A stretch of 13,725 nt of DNA, from the NCBI GenBank assembly GCA_028276125.1, contig JAPYWY010000016.1:1-13725 (forward strand), written 5' to 3'. A program made the translations under genes and the position numbers. Of the stretch, positions 6,094 to 13,230 are shown piece by piece; within the stretch, counting starts at the first letter, position 1; the number at the start of each line of letters is the position of its first letter. Under the pieces are notes generated by a model. The model ran no database searches. It saw only the letters and a list, made by a program, of their open reading frames with translations, and had not been told where the DNA came from. Origin of the DNA: Pseudothermotoga sp. (GTDB taxonomy: Bacteria; Thermotogota; Thermotogae; Thermotogales; DSM-5069).

Positions 6094-7320
6094 ATGAGGC
6101 GCGTGGTAGTCACGGGAATGGGCATTGTGAGCCCCATCGGGATTGGAAAAGAAGAGGTTCTCATGAATCTGGAGCGTTCAACCGTCGCGATTGACCACAT
6201 AAGCAGCTTTGATGCCAGCAACCTTCCGGTGAGGATAGCCGCCGAGGTGAAGAACTTCGACGTTGAAAAGTACATCGATAGGAAGCTGGCGCGCAGGACC
6301 GATAGGTTCGTTCATTTCGCCCTCGCCGCCTTCAAGGAAGCATCGGATCAAGCGAAAATAGACCTTTCCTTGTTCTCGGAGAGAACGGCGGTGCTCGTTG
6401 GCTCGGGCATGGGTGGATTCATCACGTTGGATACGGAAAACAACAAGTTTCTCGCGCAAGGGGCGTCAAAGGTCAGCCCGTTTCTCATACCGATGTTGTT
6501 GATAAACATGGCCTCGGGCATCATCTCGATCGAACACGGATTGAAGGGAGTGAACTTCTCACCGGTAAGCGCCTGTGCCTCATCGGGACATGCGATCGCC
6601 TTGGGAACTCTCTTGATAAGACACAACTATGCCGATGTGGCCATCGTTGGCGGCGCAGAAGCCACCATAGCACCGTTACCCATAGCTGGCTTTGCGAGCA
6701 TGCGTGCCCTTTCGACGAGGAACGATGAGCCAAAGAGAGCATCAAGACCGTTCGACGTACAACGCGATGGTTTCGTGATGGGTGAGGGAGGCGCGATACT
6801 CATCCTCGAAGCCGAAGAGATAGCCTTAAAGAGGAACGCTGAGATCATCGCTGAGATCAAAGGATTCGGAATGAACGATGACGCTTACCACATGAGTGCT
6901 CCAGATCCTGAAGGAGCGGGTGCTGAGAAAGCCATGAGGCTCGCCCTCGAAGATGCGAAACTTTCGCCGCATGATGTTCAGTACGTCAGCTGTCACGCCA
7001 CGAGTACGCCCGCTGGGGACGAAGCGGAAGCCAAGGCGATCGAAAGGATATTTGGAAAAGGAGTGTACGTGAATAGTGGCAAAGCACTGATGGGACACCT
7101 GCTCGGTGCGGCAGCCGCAGCGGAATCTGTCGTCGCAATTTTGCAGATGCAGAAAGGTTTCCTCCATGCGATGCCAAACCTGGACGAGAAGGATCCACAG
7201 GTGAACGTGAACGTCGTGGGTAAAGAACCCGTGAGAATCGAGATCGAGAACTTCGTGAAGAACTCCTTCGGTTTCGGTGGACACAACGTGTCGATCGTGA
7301 TAGGGAGGTACAAACCTTGA
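6094..7320 (+). CDS. fabF: 3-oxoacyl-[acyl-carrier-protein] synthase II
   Basis: The 408-residue condensing enzyme elongates acyl-ACP with malonyl-ACP in type II fatty acid synthesis. The Cys-His-His triad is visible: Cys161 in 'PVSACASSGHA', His301 in 'CHATSTPAGDE', and His335 in 'GKALMGHLLGAA' with Lys330. Glycine-rich 'SFGFGGHN' near the C-terminus is also typical. Small departures from the common motif are 'CHATSTP' for 'AHGTSTP' and 'KALMGH' for 'KSMTGH'. Length is normal for KAS II. The ATG at 6094 has GAGGGAG 7 bases upstream. It is the first gene of the operon, and fabZ begins inside its stop codon. Confidence 0.96.
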   Translation: MRRVVVTGMGIVSPIGIGKEEVLMNLERSTVAIDHISSFDASNLPVRIAAEVKNFDVEKYIDRKLARRTDRFVHFALAAFKEASDQAKIDLSLFSERTAVLVGSGMGGFITLDTENNKFLAQGASKVSPFLIPMLLINMASGIISIEHGLKGVNFSPVSACASSGHAIALGTLLIRHNYADVAIVGGAEATIAPLPIAGFASMRALSTRNDEPKRASRPFDVQRDGFVMGEGGAILILEAEEIALKRNAEIIAEIKGFGMNDDAYHMSAPDPEGAGAEKAMRLALEDAKLSPHDVQYVSCHATSTPAGDEAEAKAIERIFGKGVYVNSGKALMGHLLGAAAAAESVVAILQMQKGFLHAMPNLDEKDPQVNVNVVGKEPVRIEIENFVKNSFGFGGHNVSIVIGRYKP

Positions 7321-7748
7321 ACATGGAGGACATAATGCGAATTCTTCCACACAGGTTTCCCATCTTGCTCGTCGACAAGGTGATAGAAAGAGATGAAAAA
7401 AAGATCGTGGCGATCAAGAACGTGACAATCTCCGAGATATTCTTCTTAGGCCATTTCCCAGAGTATCCGATCTATCCCGGTGTGTTGATCATCGAGGGTA
7501 TGGCACAGACGGCAGGACTGTTACTTTTGAAACCTGACCAGAAGGCGGTGCCACTGTTTTTGGGCATAGACAGCGCGCGGTTCAAATCACCCGTCAGGCC
7601 AGGGGATGTGCTCAGGTACGAGGTTGAGATCGTCGAAAGCAAACTGAACGTGGTAAAGGTGAGGGCGAAGGCGAGCGTGGATGACAGAATCGTCGCAACT
7701 GCGGAATTGTTGCTGGGAGTGAAGAAGCGTGAAGAACAGGGTGACTGA
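7317..7748 (+). CDS. fabZ: 3-hydroxyacyl-[acyl-carrier-protein] dehydratase FabZ
   Basis: The 143-residue hot-dog-fold enzyme removes water from 3-hydroxyacyl-ACP. The catalytic pair is His46 in 'GHFPEYPIYPGV' and Glu60 in 'LIIEGMAQTAG'; the N-terminal 'ILPHRFPILLVD' is characteristic. A TTG start at 7317 overlaps the fabF stop (TTGA) and lies 8 bases after GGGAGG; an ATG at 7323 is the alternative and would change only two residues. It overlaps fabK by 20 bases. No fabA-type isomerase features were seen. Confidence 0.95.
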   Translation: MNMEDIMRILPHRFPILLVDKVIERDEKKIVAIKNVTISEIFFLGHFPEYPIYPGVLIIEGMAQTAGLLLLKPDQKAVPLFLGIDSARFKSPVRPGDVLRYEVEIVESKLNVVKVRAKASVDDRIVATAELLLGVKKREEQGD

Positions 7749-8667
7749 ACTCTTCAACATCGAGTATCCCATCATCATGGGTGGTATGGCCTGGGCCGGA
7801 ACTGCGAAGCTCGCTGCAGCCGTGTCGAACGCGGGAGGATTGGGCATGATAGGCTCTGGGGCCATGAGGGCAGAGCAGTTGAGAGATGCAATCGCACAGA
7901 TCAAGAAACTCACCGACAGACCTTACGGTGTCAACATCATGCTCGCTTCCCCGTACGTCGAAGAACTTTTGAACGTCGTGATCGAAGAGAAGGTCCCCGT
8001 GGTGTCCTTCGGTGCAGGTAATCCCAGCAAGTACATCCCGACGTTGAAGGAGCACAGAATCAAGGTTATCGTCGTGGTCGCTTCCGATTCTCTGGCGAAA
8101 CTCGTCGAGAGGGCAGGTGCAGATGCGGTTGTGGCCGAAGGAATGGAGTCCGGTGGCCACATAGGAGAGGTCACCACCATCGTGTTGGTCAACAAAGTTG
8201 CGAGGTCCGTGGGCATACCTGTTATCGCAGCCGGAGGCATCGCGGATGGTCGCGGCATGGCAGCCGCGTTCGCTCTCGGTGCCGAAGCTGTCCAGATGGG
8301 TACAAGGTTCCTCGCAACTGTCGAATCTGAAGTGCACGAGAACTACAAGAGAAAGATTCTCAACGCTTCGATACGTGATACGGTGGTAACGGGAGCGAAA
8401 CTGGGACATCCTGCACGTGTGCTCAAAACACCGTTTGCGAGGCAGGTGGTCGAACTCGAAGTTCGAAGCCCTGAGGAAGCTGAACTGATACTCGTCGGTA
8501 GTTTGAGAAAGGCTGTGGTCGACGGGGATATCGACTCAGGATCTTTCATGGCAGGCCAGGCTGTCGGTTTGATCGATGACATACCAACGGTGAAGGAACT
8601 GATCGAGAAGATCATGAGAGAGTTTTTTGAAACTGTACAGAAACTATGTCGGGAGGTGAACAGATGA
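7729..8667 (+). CDS. fabK: Enoyl-[acyl-carrier-protein] reductase II (FMN-dependent)
   Basis: The 312-residue TIM-barrel flavoprotein performs the last reduction of the elongation cycle using FMN and NAD(P)H. The N-terminal 'EYPIIMGGMAWAGTAKLAAAVSNAGGLGMIG', 'VNIML', 'EGMESGGHIG' with His144, 'VIAAGGIADGRG' and 'GAEAVQMGTRFL' are all FabK signatures. His144 is the numbering of the catalytic residue in the pneumococcal enzyme. The relative 2-nitropropane dioxygenase is less likely given the operon and this motif. GTG start at 7729 follows GGGAGTGA at good spacing. Using FabK rather than FabI usually means triclosan insensitivity. The stop overlaps fabD as ATGA. Confidence 0.95.
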   Translation: MKNRVTELFNIEYPIIMGGMAWAGTAKLAAAVSNAGGLGMIGSGAMRAEQLRDAIAQIKKLTDRPYGVNIMLASPYVEELLNVVIEEKVPVVSFGAGNPSKYIPTLKEHRIKVIVVVASDSLAKLVERAGADAVVAEGMESGGHIGEVTTIVLVNKVARSVGIPVIAAGGIADGRGMAAAFALGAEAVQMGTRFLATVESEVHENYKRKILNASIRDTVVTGAKLGHPARVLKTPFARQVVELEVRSPEEAELILVGSLRKAVVDGDIDSGSFMAGQAVGLIDDIPTVKELIEKIMREFFETVQKLCREVNR

Positions 8668-9572
8668 CGGCCTTCGTGTTTCCCGGGCAAGGTTCACAAT
8701 ACTCCGGGATGGGAAAAGAGTTCATGTCTTATCCGAGGGCGAGATACTTCTTTGAAAGGGCGAAAGAGGTTCTGGGCATAGACATGTACCAACTGATGAA
8801 CGCGGATGAGGAAATCCTCAAACTCACCGAGAACGCTCAACCGGCGATATACCTCGCAAGCTACATAGGCTTCGATGAACTCGTCCGGAACGGTATGGTA
8901 CCAAGCATGGTGGCGGGCCACAGCCTCGGTGAGTACACCGCCCTCGCTGCAGCAGACGTTTACGATTTCGAGCTTGGTCTGTACCTCGTGAGGAAGAGGG
9001 GCGAGTACATCTCTCAGGCTGTGCCACCAGGGTTGGGTAGCATGGCAGCTGTGATAGGTGTGAACATTTCCAAGCTCGAGGAAACGATCTCGGATATCGA
9101 AAGCGTTTGGATCGCGAATTACAACGCCCCAGATCAGATCGTGATCAGCGGTTCGATGGAAGCCGTGAGAAAGGCCTTGGAGAAGCTCAGAACTGTCGCG
9201 AAACGTGTGATCGAGTTGAAGGTGAGTGGGCCGTTCCACACACCTTTGCTGGAGTCAGCGAGAGAGAAGATGGCGAGAGAGCTAAGGGGAGTGAAGTTCA
9301 GGAGACCCAGATGGCCGATTGTCATGAACAGCACGGCAAGAGAAACGACGGACCCAGAAGAGATCAAGGAGAACGTGCTCGCACAGATAAGTGGTCCGGT
9401 CAAATGGTACCAGTCGGTGGAGAGGATGATTTCGCTGGGGATCCATAGCTTCATCGAGGTTGGTCCGCAGAAGGTTTTGACGAATTTGATAAAAAAGATG
9501 GGAGTAGAAGGATGCAGACATTTCTCAGAGGTGTTGGTAGAGGAGAAGAAGCTGATACCCGAGCCTGTGTGA
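8664..9572 (+). CDS. fabD: Malonyl-CoA:ACP transacylase
   Basis: The 302-residue enzyme loads malonyl units onto acyl carrier protein. Visible features are 'FVFPGQGSQYSGMG' at the N-terminus, the nucleophile Ser87 in 'AGHSLGEYTALAA', Arg112 that binds the malonyl carboxylate, and the catalytic His192 in 'GPFHTPLL'. A C-terminal 'FIEVGPQKVLTNLIKK' is also typical. The ATG at 8664 is chosen because GGGAGGTGA lies 6 bases upstream and the start overlaps the fabK stop; an ATG at 8646 precedes that site. It is the last gene of the operon, followed by a terminator. Confidence 0.96.
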   Translation: MTAFVFPGQGSQYSGMGKEFMSYPRARYFFERAKEVLGIDMYQLMNADEEILKLTENAQPAIYLASYIGFDELVRNGMVPSMVAGHSLGEYTALAAADVYDFELGLYLVRKRGEYISQAVPPGLGSMAAVIGVNISKLEETISDIESVWIANYNAPDQIVISGSMEAVRKALEKLRTVAKRVIELKVSGPFHTPLLESAREKMARELRGVKFRRPRWPIVMNSTARETTDPEEIKENVLAQISGPVKWYQSVERMISLGIHSFIEVGPQKVLTNLIKKMGVEGCRHFSEVLVEEKKLIPEPV

Positions 9573-9575
9573 GAA

Positions 9576-9617
9576 GAGGATAAATCGATCCTCGAGGCGG
9601 GATGTTCCCGCCTTTTT
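9576..9617 (+). terminator. Terminator of the fab operon, with a preceding hairpin
   Basis: GGCGGGA (9596-9602) pairs with TCCCGCC (9606-9612) over a 3-base loop, followed by five T. A second perfect hairpin lies directly before it, GAGGAT (9576-9581) with ATCCTC (9588-9593). Confidence 0.88.
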
Positions 9618-9621
9618 CGTT

Positions 9622-9627
9622 TATAAT
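9622..9627 (+). promoter_or_regulatory. Candidate promoter -10 of the amrA-amrS-apbE operon
   Basis: A perfect TATAAT starts 5 bases past the terminator T-run. No good -35 box is visible at 16-18 bases upstream, where the terminator stem lies. The first start codon is only 18 bases downstream, so the leader would be very short. Confidence 0.5.
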
Positions 9628-9645
9628 CTATTCAGGGAACGGTGA

Positions 9646-10377
9646 ATGCTCGCGGTTCTTGCTGGAGGAATTTGTCCAGGCGTACGATTACTGTTCGAAG
9701 AGTTGAAACGCGATGGCTTAGATCTCTTGGAGTTCAACGAACACATGAACGATCTCTCATCGGTTGTCCTTTCGTCACACGAACTTCGCAAGAGTATAGA
9801 TGAAGTTCAAAGGCGTTACCGATTGGAAGGTCTTTTGATTGTTGGAAACGACGAATTCATGAAGGTCGCATACAGTTTCTGTTCGGCGGGTTTTCGAACA
9901 GCCTATGTTCCGTCCGCCGATGCGAGTTTAGCTTGGCAGGGGTTGGGTGTCACAACGATAGTGAACCATCTCGTTCGTGTGGCAACGCTGGCGCAAAGGA
10001 TGAAGAATTTGAAAACGGTCAAGATCGTGTTACCGAGCAGTTTGAAGGTTCTTTTGTCCAAGTTTGAGCCACTGTTCGAAGTGAACGAAGAACAGAAAAA
10101 TCTCGTTCTGATAATACCGGGTGAGAAACGAGGCGAGAGCATCGTCAGACTGGGAGGTTTCCTGAACTGCCTGGAAACTGACGAGCGCGACAGGGAATGC
10201 TCCACGACGTTGGCTCAGAAGATTTTGGAGGCCTTCACGAAATGGAGGAAAGTCCATCATGTCTTTCCATGTGGGGCTGAACCGGTCCCCATCTCCCAGG
10301 CTTACGAACTCTGGAAGAAGGTGAGGAAAGGTGAAGGGAAACCATCCATTCGTGAAATGGGCGATCAAGAGCATTGA
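9646..10377 (+). CDS. Degenerate phosphofructokinase-like protein, probably not a kinase
   Basis: The 243-residue protein follows the outline of ATP-dependent 6-phosphofructokinase but lacks its key residues. 'VLAGGICPGVRLLFEEL' (4-20) replaces the nucleotide-binding 'SGGDAPGMN'. 'LEGLLIVGNDEF' (60-71) replaces 'VIGGDGS'. 'VPSADASLAWQGLGVTTIVNHLVRVA' replaces the 'PGTIDND...GFDTA' region holding the catalytic Asp. 'VRLGGFLNCLETDERDRECSTTLAQKI' resembles the 'LGHxQRGG...DR' segment. It is about 80 residues shorter than a typical enzyme. This match is by eye and needs a profile search. The ATG at 9646 follows CAGGGAACGGTGA. It overlaps the AMMECR1 gene by 47 bases. A regulatory or ligand-binding role is possible; function is unknown. 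Confidence 0.68.
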   Translation: MLAVLAGGICPGVRLLFEELKRDGLDLLEFNEHMNDLSSVVLSSHELRKSIDEVQRRYRLEGLLIVGNDEFMKVAYSFCSAGFRTAYVPSADASLAWQGLGVTTIVNHLVRVATLAQRMKNLKTVKIVLPSSLKVLLSKFEPLFEVNEEQKNLVLIIPGEKRGESIVRLGGFLNCLETDERDRECSTTLAQKILEAFTKWRKVHHVFPCGAEPVPISQAYELWKKVRKGEGKPSIREMGDQEH

Positions 10378-10855
10378 GAGTTACATCTTGCACAAACAGA
10401 TGGTTGATCCGATCAAAGACGGCGCACCGGAAGAACTGTTGAAACGCAGAGCGGGAGCTTTCGTCAGCTTGCATCTGCTGGATGGCTCGTTGAGAGGGTG
10501 CATCGGAACCTTCATGCCAACCAAATCAAACTTGGCTTTGGAGGTGAGAGACAACGCAATTGCCGCTGCCACAGAGGATCCTCGATTTGAACCACTGACG
10601 CCGGATGAACTCGACAAAATCGAGGTGACCGTGGACATCCTGAGTGAACCGGAGAAGGTGACGAACCTGAGCCAGCTCGATCCGAAAAAATACGGTGTGA
10701 TCGTCGTGAGTGGATACAGAAGAGGCTTGCTCCTACCCGATCTACCCGGTGTGGACAACGTCCAAGAACAACTTCGAATAGCTCTCAGAAAGGCTGGTAT
10801 CTCGGAGCGCGAGCGGTTCGACGTGTACAGATTCACAGTCGAACGGTACCATTGA
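10331..10855 (+). CDS. amrA: AMMECR1 domain protein (AmmeMemoRadiSam system protein A)
   Basis: The 174-residue cytoplasmic protein carries the AMMECR1 hallmark 'LRGCIGTF' (54-61) together with 'AAAATEDPRFEPLTPDEL'-type sequence and 'VSGYRRGLLLPDLPGVD'. The family occurs from archaea to humans. It is often found next to a radical SAM protein and a Memo protein, and its reaction is not established. The GTG at 10331 follows AAGGTGAGG; a later GTG at 10352 is possible, but the longer form contains the whole N-terminal helix. It starts inside the phosphofructokinase-like gene, and its stop overlaps the upstream end of the amrS reading frame. The Memo partner is not in this window. Confidence 0.92.
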   Translation: MKGNHPFVKWAIKSIESYILHKQMVDPIKDGAPEELLKRRAGAFVSLHLLDGSLRGCIGTFMPTKSNLALEVRDNAIAAATEDPRFEPLTPDELDKIEVTVDILSEPEKVTNLSQLDPKKYGVIVVSGYRRGLLLPDLPGVDNVQEQLRIALRKAGISERERFDVYRFTVERYH

Positions 10856-10866
10856 GAGGTGATCGG

Positions 10867-11856
10867 GTGCAGAGGATGGCCCTTTATTTCACCACTTTGG
10901 AGAACGACAAGATCAAATGTGAGTTGTGTCCCCACCACTGTGTACTCGAGGATGGACAGGTCGGTTTCTGTCTCGCGCGACGCAACCAAGATGGGGCGAT
11001 GGAATCACTGAATTATGGTCAGATAACCTCCATCGCCCTGGACCCCATAGAGAAAAAGCCACTCTTTCATTTCAATCCGTCGGAGACGATCCTCTCGGTT
11101 GGGACCTTCGGTTGCAACATGAAGTGCCCCTTCTGCCAAAACTGGGAGATCTCGCAGCAGGTCGCACCCACGAAGAGCGTGTCTCCCCAACAGCTGGTGT
11201 CGATAGCACACAGCAGAGGTTCGCGCGGGATAGCTTACACGTACAACGAGCCGTTCGTTTGGTACGAGTTCGTGCTTGACACTTCGAGGGTCGCAGCCAA
11301 AGAAGGCCTGTACAACGTCCTCGTGACGAACGGTATGATTGAGAGAGAACCGTTGAAACTGCTTTTGCAATCGATCCATGCGATGAACATCGACTTGAAG
11401 GCCTTCGATGAAAAGACTTACGCGAGGCTCGGTGGAGATCTTAAAGCGGTGTTGAGGACTATAGAGATGTGTGTGAAGGCGAACGTTCACGTTGAGATCA
11501 CCACGTTGATCGTGCCTGGTGTGAACGACGATTTGAGCCAGTTGGAGAAGGAATTCCAATGGATATCGACCTTGGACAGATCGATACCGTTGCATCTTTC
11601 CAGGTACTATCCGAATTACAAATACCACATGCCTGCAACACCGCCTGAATTCCTGATAGAATCCTACAGGCTCGCCAAGAAGTACCTCGACTTTGTCTAC
11701 ATCGGAAACTTGTGGGACCCAGAATACGAGAAGACTGTGTGTCCGAACTGTGGAACGGTATCGATAGTTCGAAGAGGTTACGATGTCGAAATCGTCGGAT
11801 TGGACGCCGAAGGAAGGTGTAGCAAGTGTGGAAGAAAGATAGTAAGAATGTTGTGA
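10867..11856 (+). CDS. amrS: AmmeMemoRadiSam system radical SAM protein
   Basis: The 329-residue protein has a radical SAM cluster site, Cys83-x3-Cys87-x2-Cys90 in 'FGCNMKCPFCQNWEI', which should bind a 4Fe-4S cluster and S-adenosylmethionine. Extra cysteines form 'CELCPHHC' at the N-terminus (18, 21, 25), Cys35, and a C-terminal zinc-ribbon-like part ('VCPNCG...CSKCGRK'). 'AYTYNEPFVWYEF' and 'NIDLKAF' are family features and resemble pyruvate-formate-lyase activating enzymes, a frequent mis-annotation. The adjacent AMMECR1 gene fixes the AmrS assignment. A GTG at 10867 is chosen after GAGGTGA; a TTG at 10852 and an ATG at 10876 are alternatives. Substrate unknown. Confidence 0.9.
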   Translation: MQRMALYFTTLENDKIKCELCPHHCVLEDGQVGFCLARRNQDGAMESLNYGQITSIALDPIEKKPLFHFNPSETILSVGTFGCNMKCPFCQNWEISQQVAPTKSVSPQQLVSIAHSRGSRGIAYTYNEPFVWYEFVLDTSRVAAKEGLYNVLVTNGMIEREPLKLLLQSIHAMNIDLKAFDEKTYARLGGDLKAVLRTIEMCVKANVHVEITTLIVPGVNDDLSQLEKEFQWISTLDRSIPLHLSRYYPNYKYHMPATPPEFLIESYRLAKKYLDFVYIGNLWDPEYEKTVCPNCGTVSIVRRGYDVEIVGLDAEGRCSKCGRKIVRML

Positions 11857-12878
11857 AGCTGGATAGAAGGATTCTTTTGGTCGGTGTCTCACTCGTAGTT
11901 GTGTTGTTGATCGTTTTTCTCACCTCCTTCTTCAAAGCACCGCCGAGCTACTACGAAATGGACGGTTTCACCTTGGGCACGTACTGCAGGATCGTCGTGT
12001 CTTCGAAGAAGGGTTCCAAGGTTCTGGCACAGGTTATGTTCAACGAGTTGGAAAGAGTATACAAGAAGTACAACCCAAACGATCCGAGCAGTGTGGTGAG
12101 TAAGATAAACAATTCGAACGACTGGATTGATATCGATGAGGAAACCTTTGTGTTACTGGATGCGGCCGTTCGTTTCAGCAGGCTCACCGATGGTGCCTTC
12201 GATCCCGCCCTTGGCGAATTGATCAGATTGTGGGGTTTCGACAAGATCGCGGAGAAATTGCCGAGCAGGGTGCCGAGCTCTGAAGAGATCGGTGTGGCAC
12301 TCAAACGTTCTGGCGTTGACAAACTGGAACTGGATTCTCAAAGGAGAAGAGTGCGTTTGATCGATGGTGCAAAGCTGGATCTGGGTGGTATAGCGAAGGG
12401 ATACGCTCTGGACAGGGCGTACCAAGTAGCCAAAGAAGTTGACAAAGACTGTACGGGTTTCGTTGAAGCCGGTGGGGACATCAGAATACTCGGCCCAAAG
12501 TTTGGTTCGAGACCTTGGGTCGTTGGTGTCAGAGATCCAAGGAAGTCCGATTCGGCCATAGCTTACCTGTACCTGACCTCTGGAGCAGTCGCAACATCGG
12601 GTGATTACGAAAGGTACTTCGAGGTCGGAGGGGTTCGTTACCACCACATCCTTGATCCGAAGACTGGCTTTCCGGCGAGAGGAGCCATCTCGGTCACCGT
12701 GGTTGCGGACAACGCTGTCACCGCTGATGCTCTCTCGACGGCCGGGTTCGTCATGGGAGCGCAATGGGAATACGTGGTGCTCGAGTTTCCAAAATTCGGT
12801 GGTAGCGTCTTGATGGTGACGGAAGACGGATCGATCCGACGTTCACCGACGATGGTTGTCTATGAACAGGCGAGGTAA
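11826..12878 (+). CDS. apbE: Membrane-anchored ApbE family FAD:protein FMN transferase
   Basis: The 350-residue protein has a short basic N-terminus, one membrane segment (about 15-35) with no lipobox, and an extracytoplasmic ApbE domain. Motifs seen are 'DGFTLGTYC', 'FDPALGELIRLWGF', 'LDLGGIAKGYALDRA' (about 174-188), 'EAGGDIRILG', 'TSGDYERYF', 'HHILDPKTGFPA' and 'TADALSTAGFVMG' (Asp291), covering the FAD- and magnesium-binding residues. ApbE transfers FMN from FAD to a Ser or Thr on secreted or membrane redox proteins. The GTG at 11826 follows AGGAAGGTG and overlaps amrS by 31 bases. The next two genes match partners seen with ApbE in flavin-based electron transfer gene sets. A flavin-acceptor motif was not seen elsewhere in the window. 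Confidence 0.93.
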   Translation: MWKKDSKNVVKLDRRILLVGVSLVVVLLIVFLTSFFKAPPSYYEMDGFTLGTYCRIVVSSKKGSKVLAQVMFNELERVYKKYNPNDPSSVVSKINNSNDWIDIDEETFVLLDAAVRFSRLTDGAFDPALGELIRLWGFDKIAEKLPSRVPSSEEIGVALKRSGVDKLELDSQRRRVRLIDGAKLDLGGIAKGYALDRAYQVAKEVDKDCTGFVEAGGDIRILGPKFGSRPWVVGVRDPRKSDSAIAYLYLTSGAVATSGDYERYFEVGGVRYHHILDPKTGFPARGAISVTVVADNAVTADALSTAGFVMGAQWEYVVLEFPKFGGSVLMVTEDGSIRRSPTMVVYEQAR

Positions 12879-13230
12879 ACTCCTCAAACGATACGATGTG
12901 ATTTTGATCATCGCGATCGTGTCTGTCTTTTTCGTCTTCCATTGGACAAGGCCAAGAGAGGGTCAGTCAATCGAAGTTTATGTTAACGGAAAATTATCCA
13001 TGCAGATCAAGACGCCTGGTACCTACGAAGTGCGCGACGGTGACAAGTATCTGATGAAGGTCATCTTCGATGGTCGCAGGGTACACGTCGAGGATTCGAA
13101 CTGTCCTTTGAAAATATGTGAAAAGACCGGAGCGATTGGGCCCGGTGGAACGATCATATGCGTTCCAAACAAAATGTTGGTGAAGTTCAAGACGACCGCT
13201 AACACAGAATTGGACGTGATGACCTGGTGA
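12862..13230 (+). CDS. Membrane-anchored NusG domain II-containing protein
   Basis: The 122-residue protein has one membrane segment (about 12-28) and then a compact beta-rich domain of the NusG-II type, with 'VEDSNCPLKICEKTGAIGPGGTIICVPNKMLVKF' near residues 76-109 (Cys81, Cys86, Cys100). Despite the name it is not the transcription factor NusG; this extracytoplasmic family is generally found beside Gx-type membrane proteins and ApbE. It resembles the EetA class of the Listeria electron transfer locus as I recall it. The ATG at 12862 overlaps apbE by 17 bases and has only a weak ribosome binding site, so translation is probably coupled. A TTG at 12856 is the alternative. Cysteines may bind a metal or form a disulfide; this is inference. 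Confidence 0.85.
   Translation: MNRRGKLLKRYDVILIIAIVSVFFVFHWTRPREGQSIEVYVNGKLSMQIKTPGTYEVRDGDKYLMKVIFDGRRVHVEDSNCPLKICEKTGAIGPGGTIICVPNKMLVKFKTTANTELDVMTW

Noticed and set aside
7612..8409. 265-residue open frame antisense to fabZ and fabK
   Set aside because: Its composition is His/Arg/Ser-rich shadow sequence with no recognisable motif, and the sense frames are unmistakable Fab enzymes.
10245..10255. GAGGAAAGTCC, identical to a conserved RNase P RNA motif
   Set aside because: It lies inside the phosphofructokinase-like coding frame (TKWRKVHH), and the other RNase P elements are absent around it.
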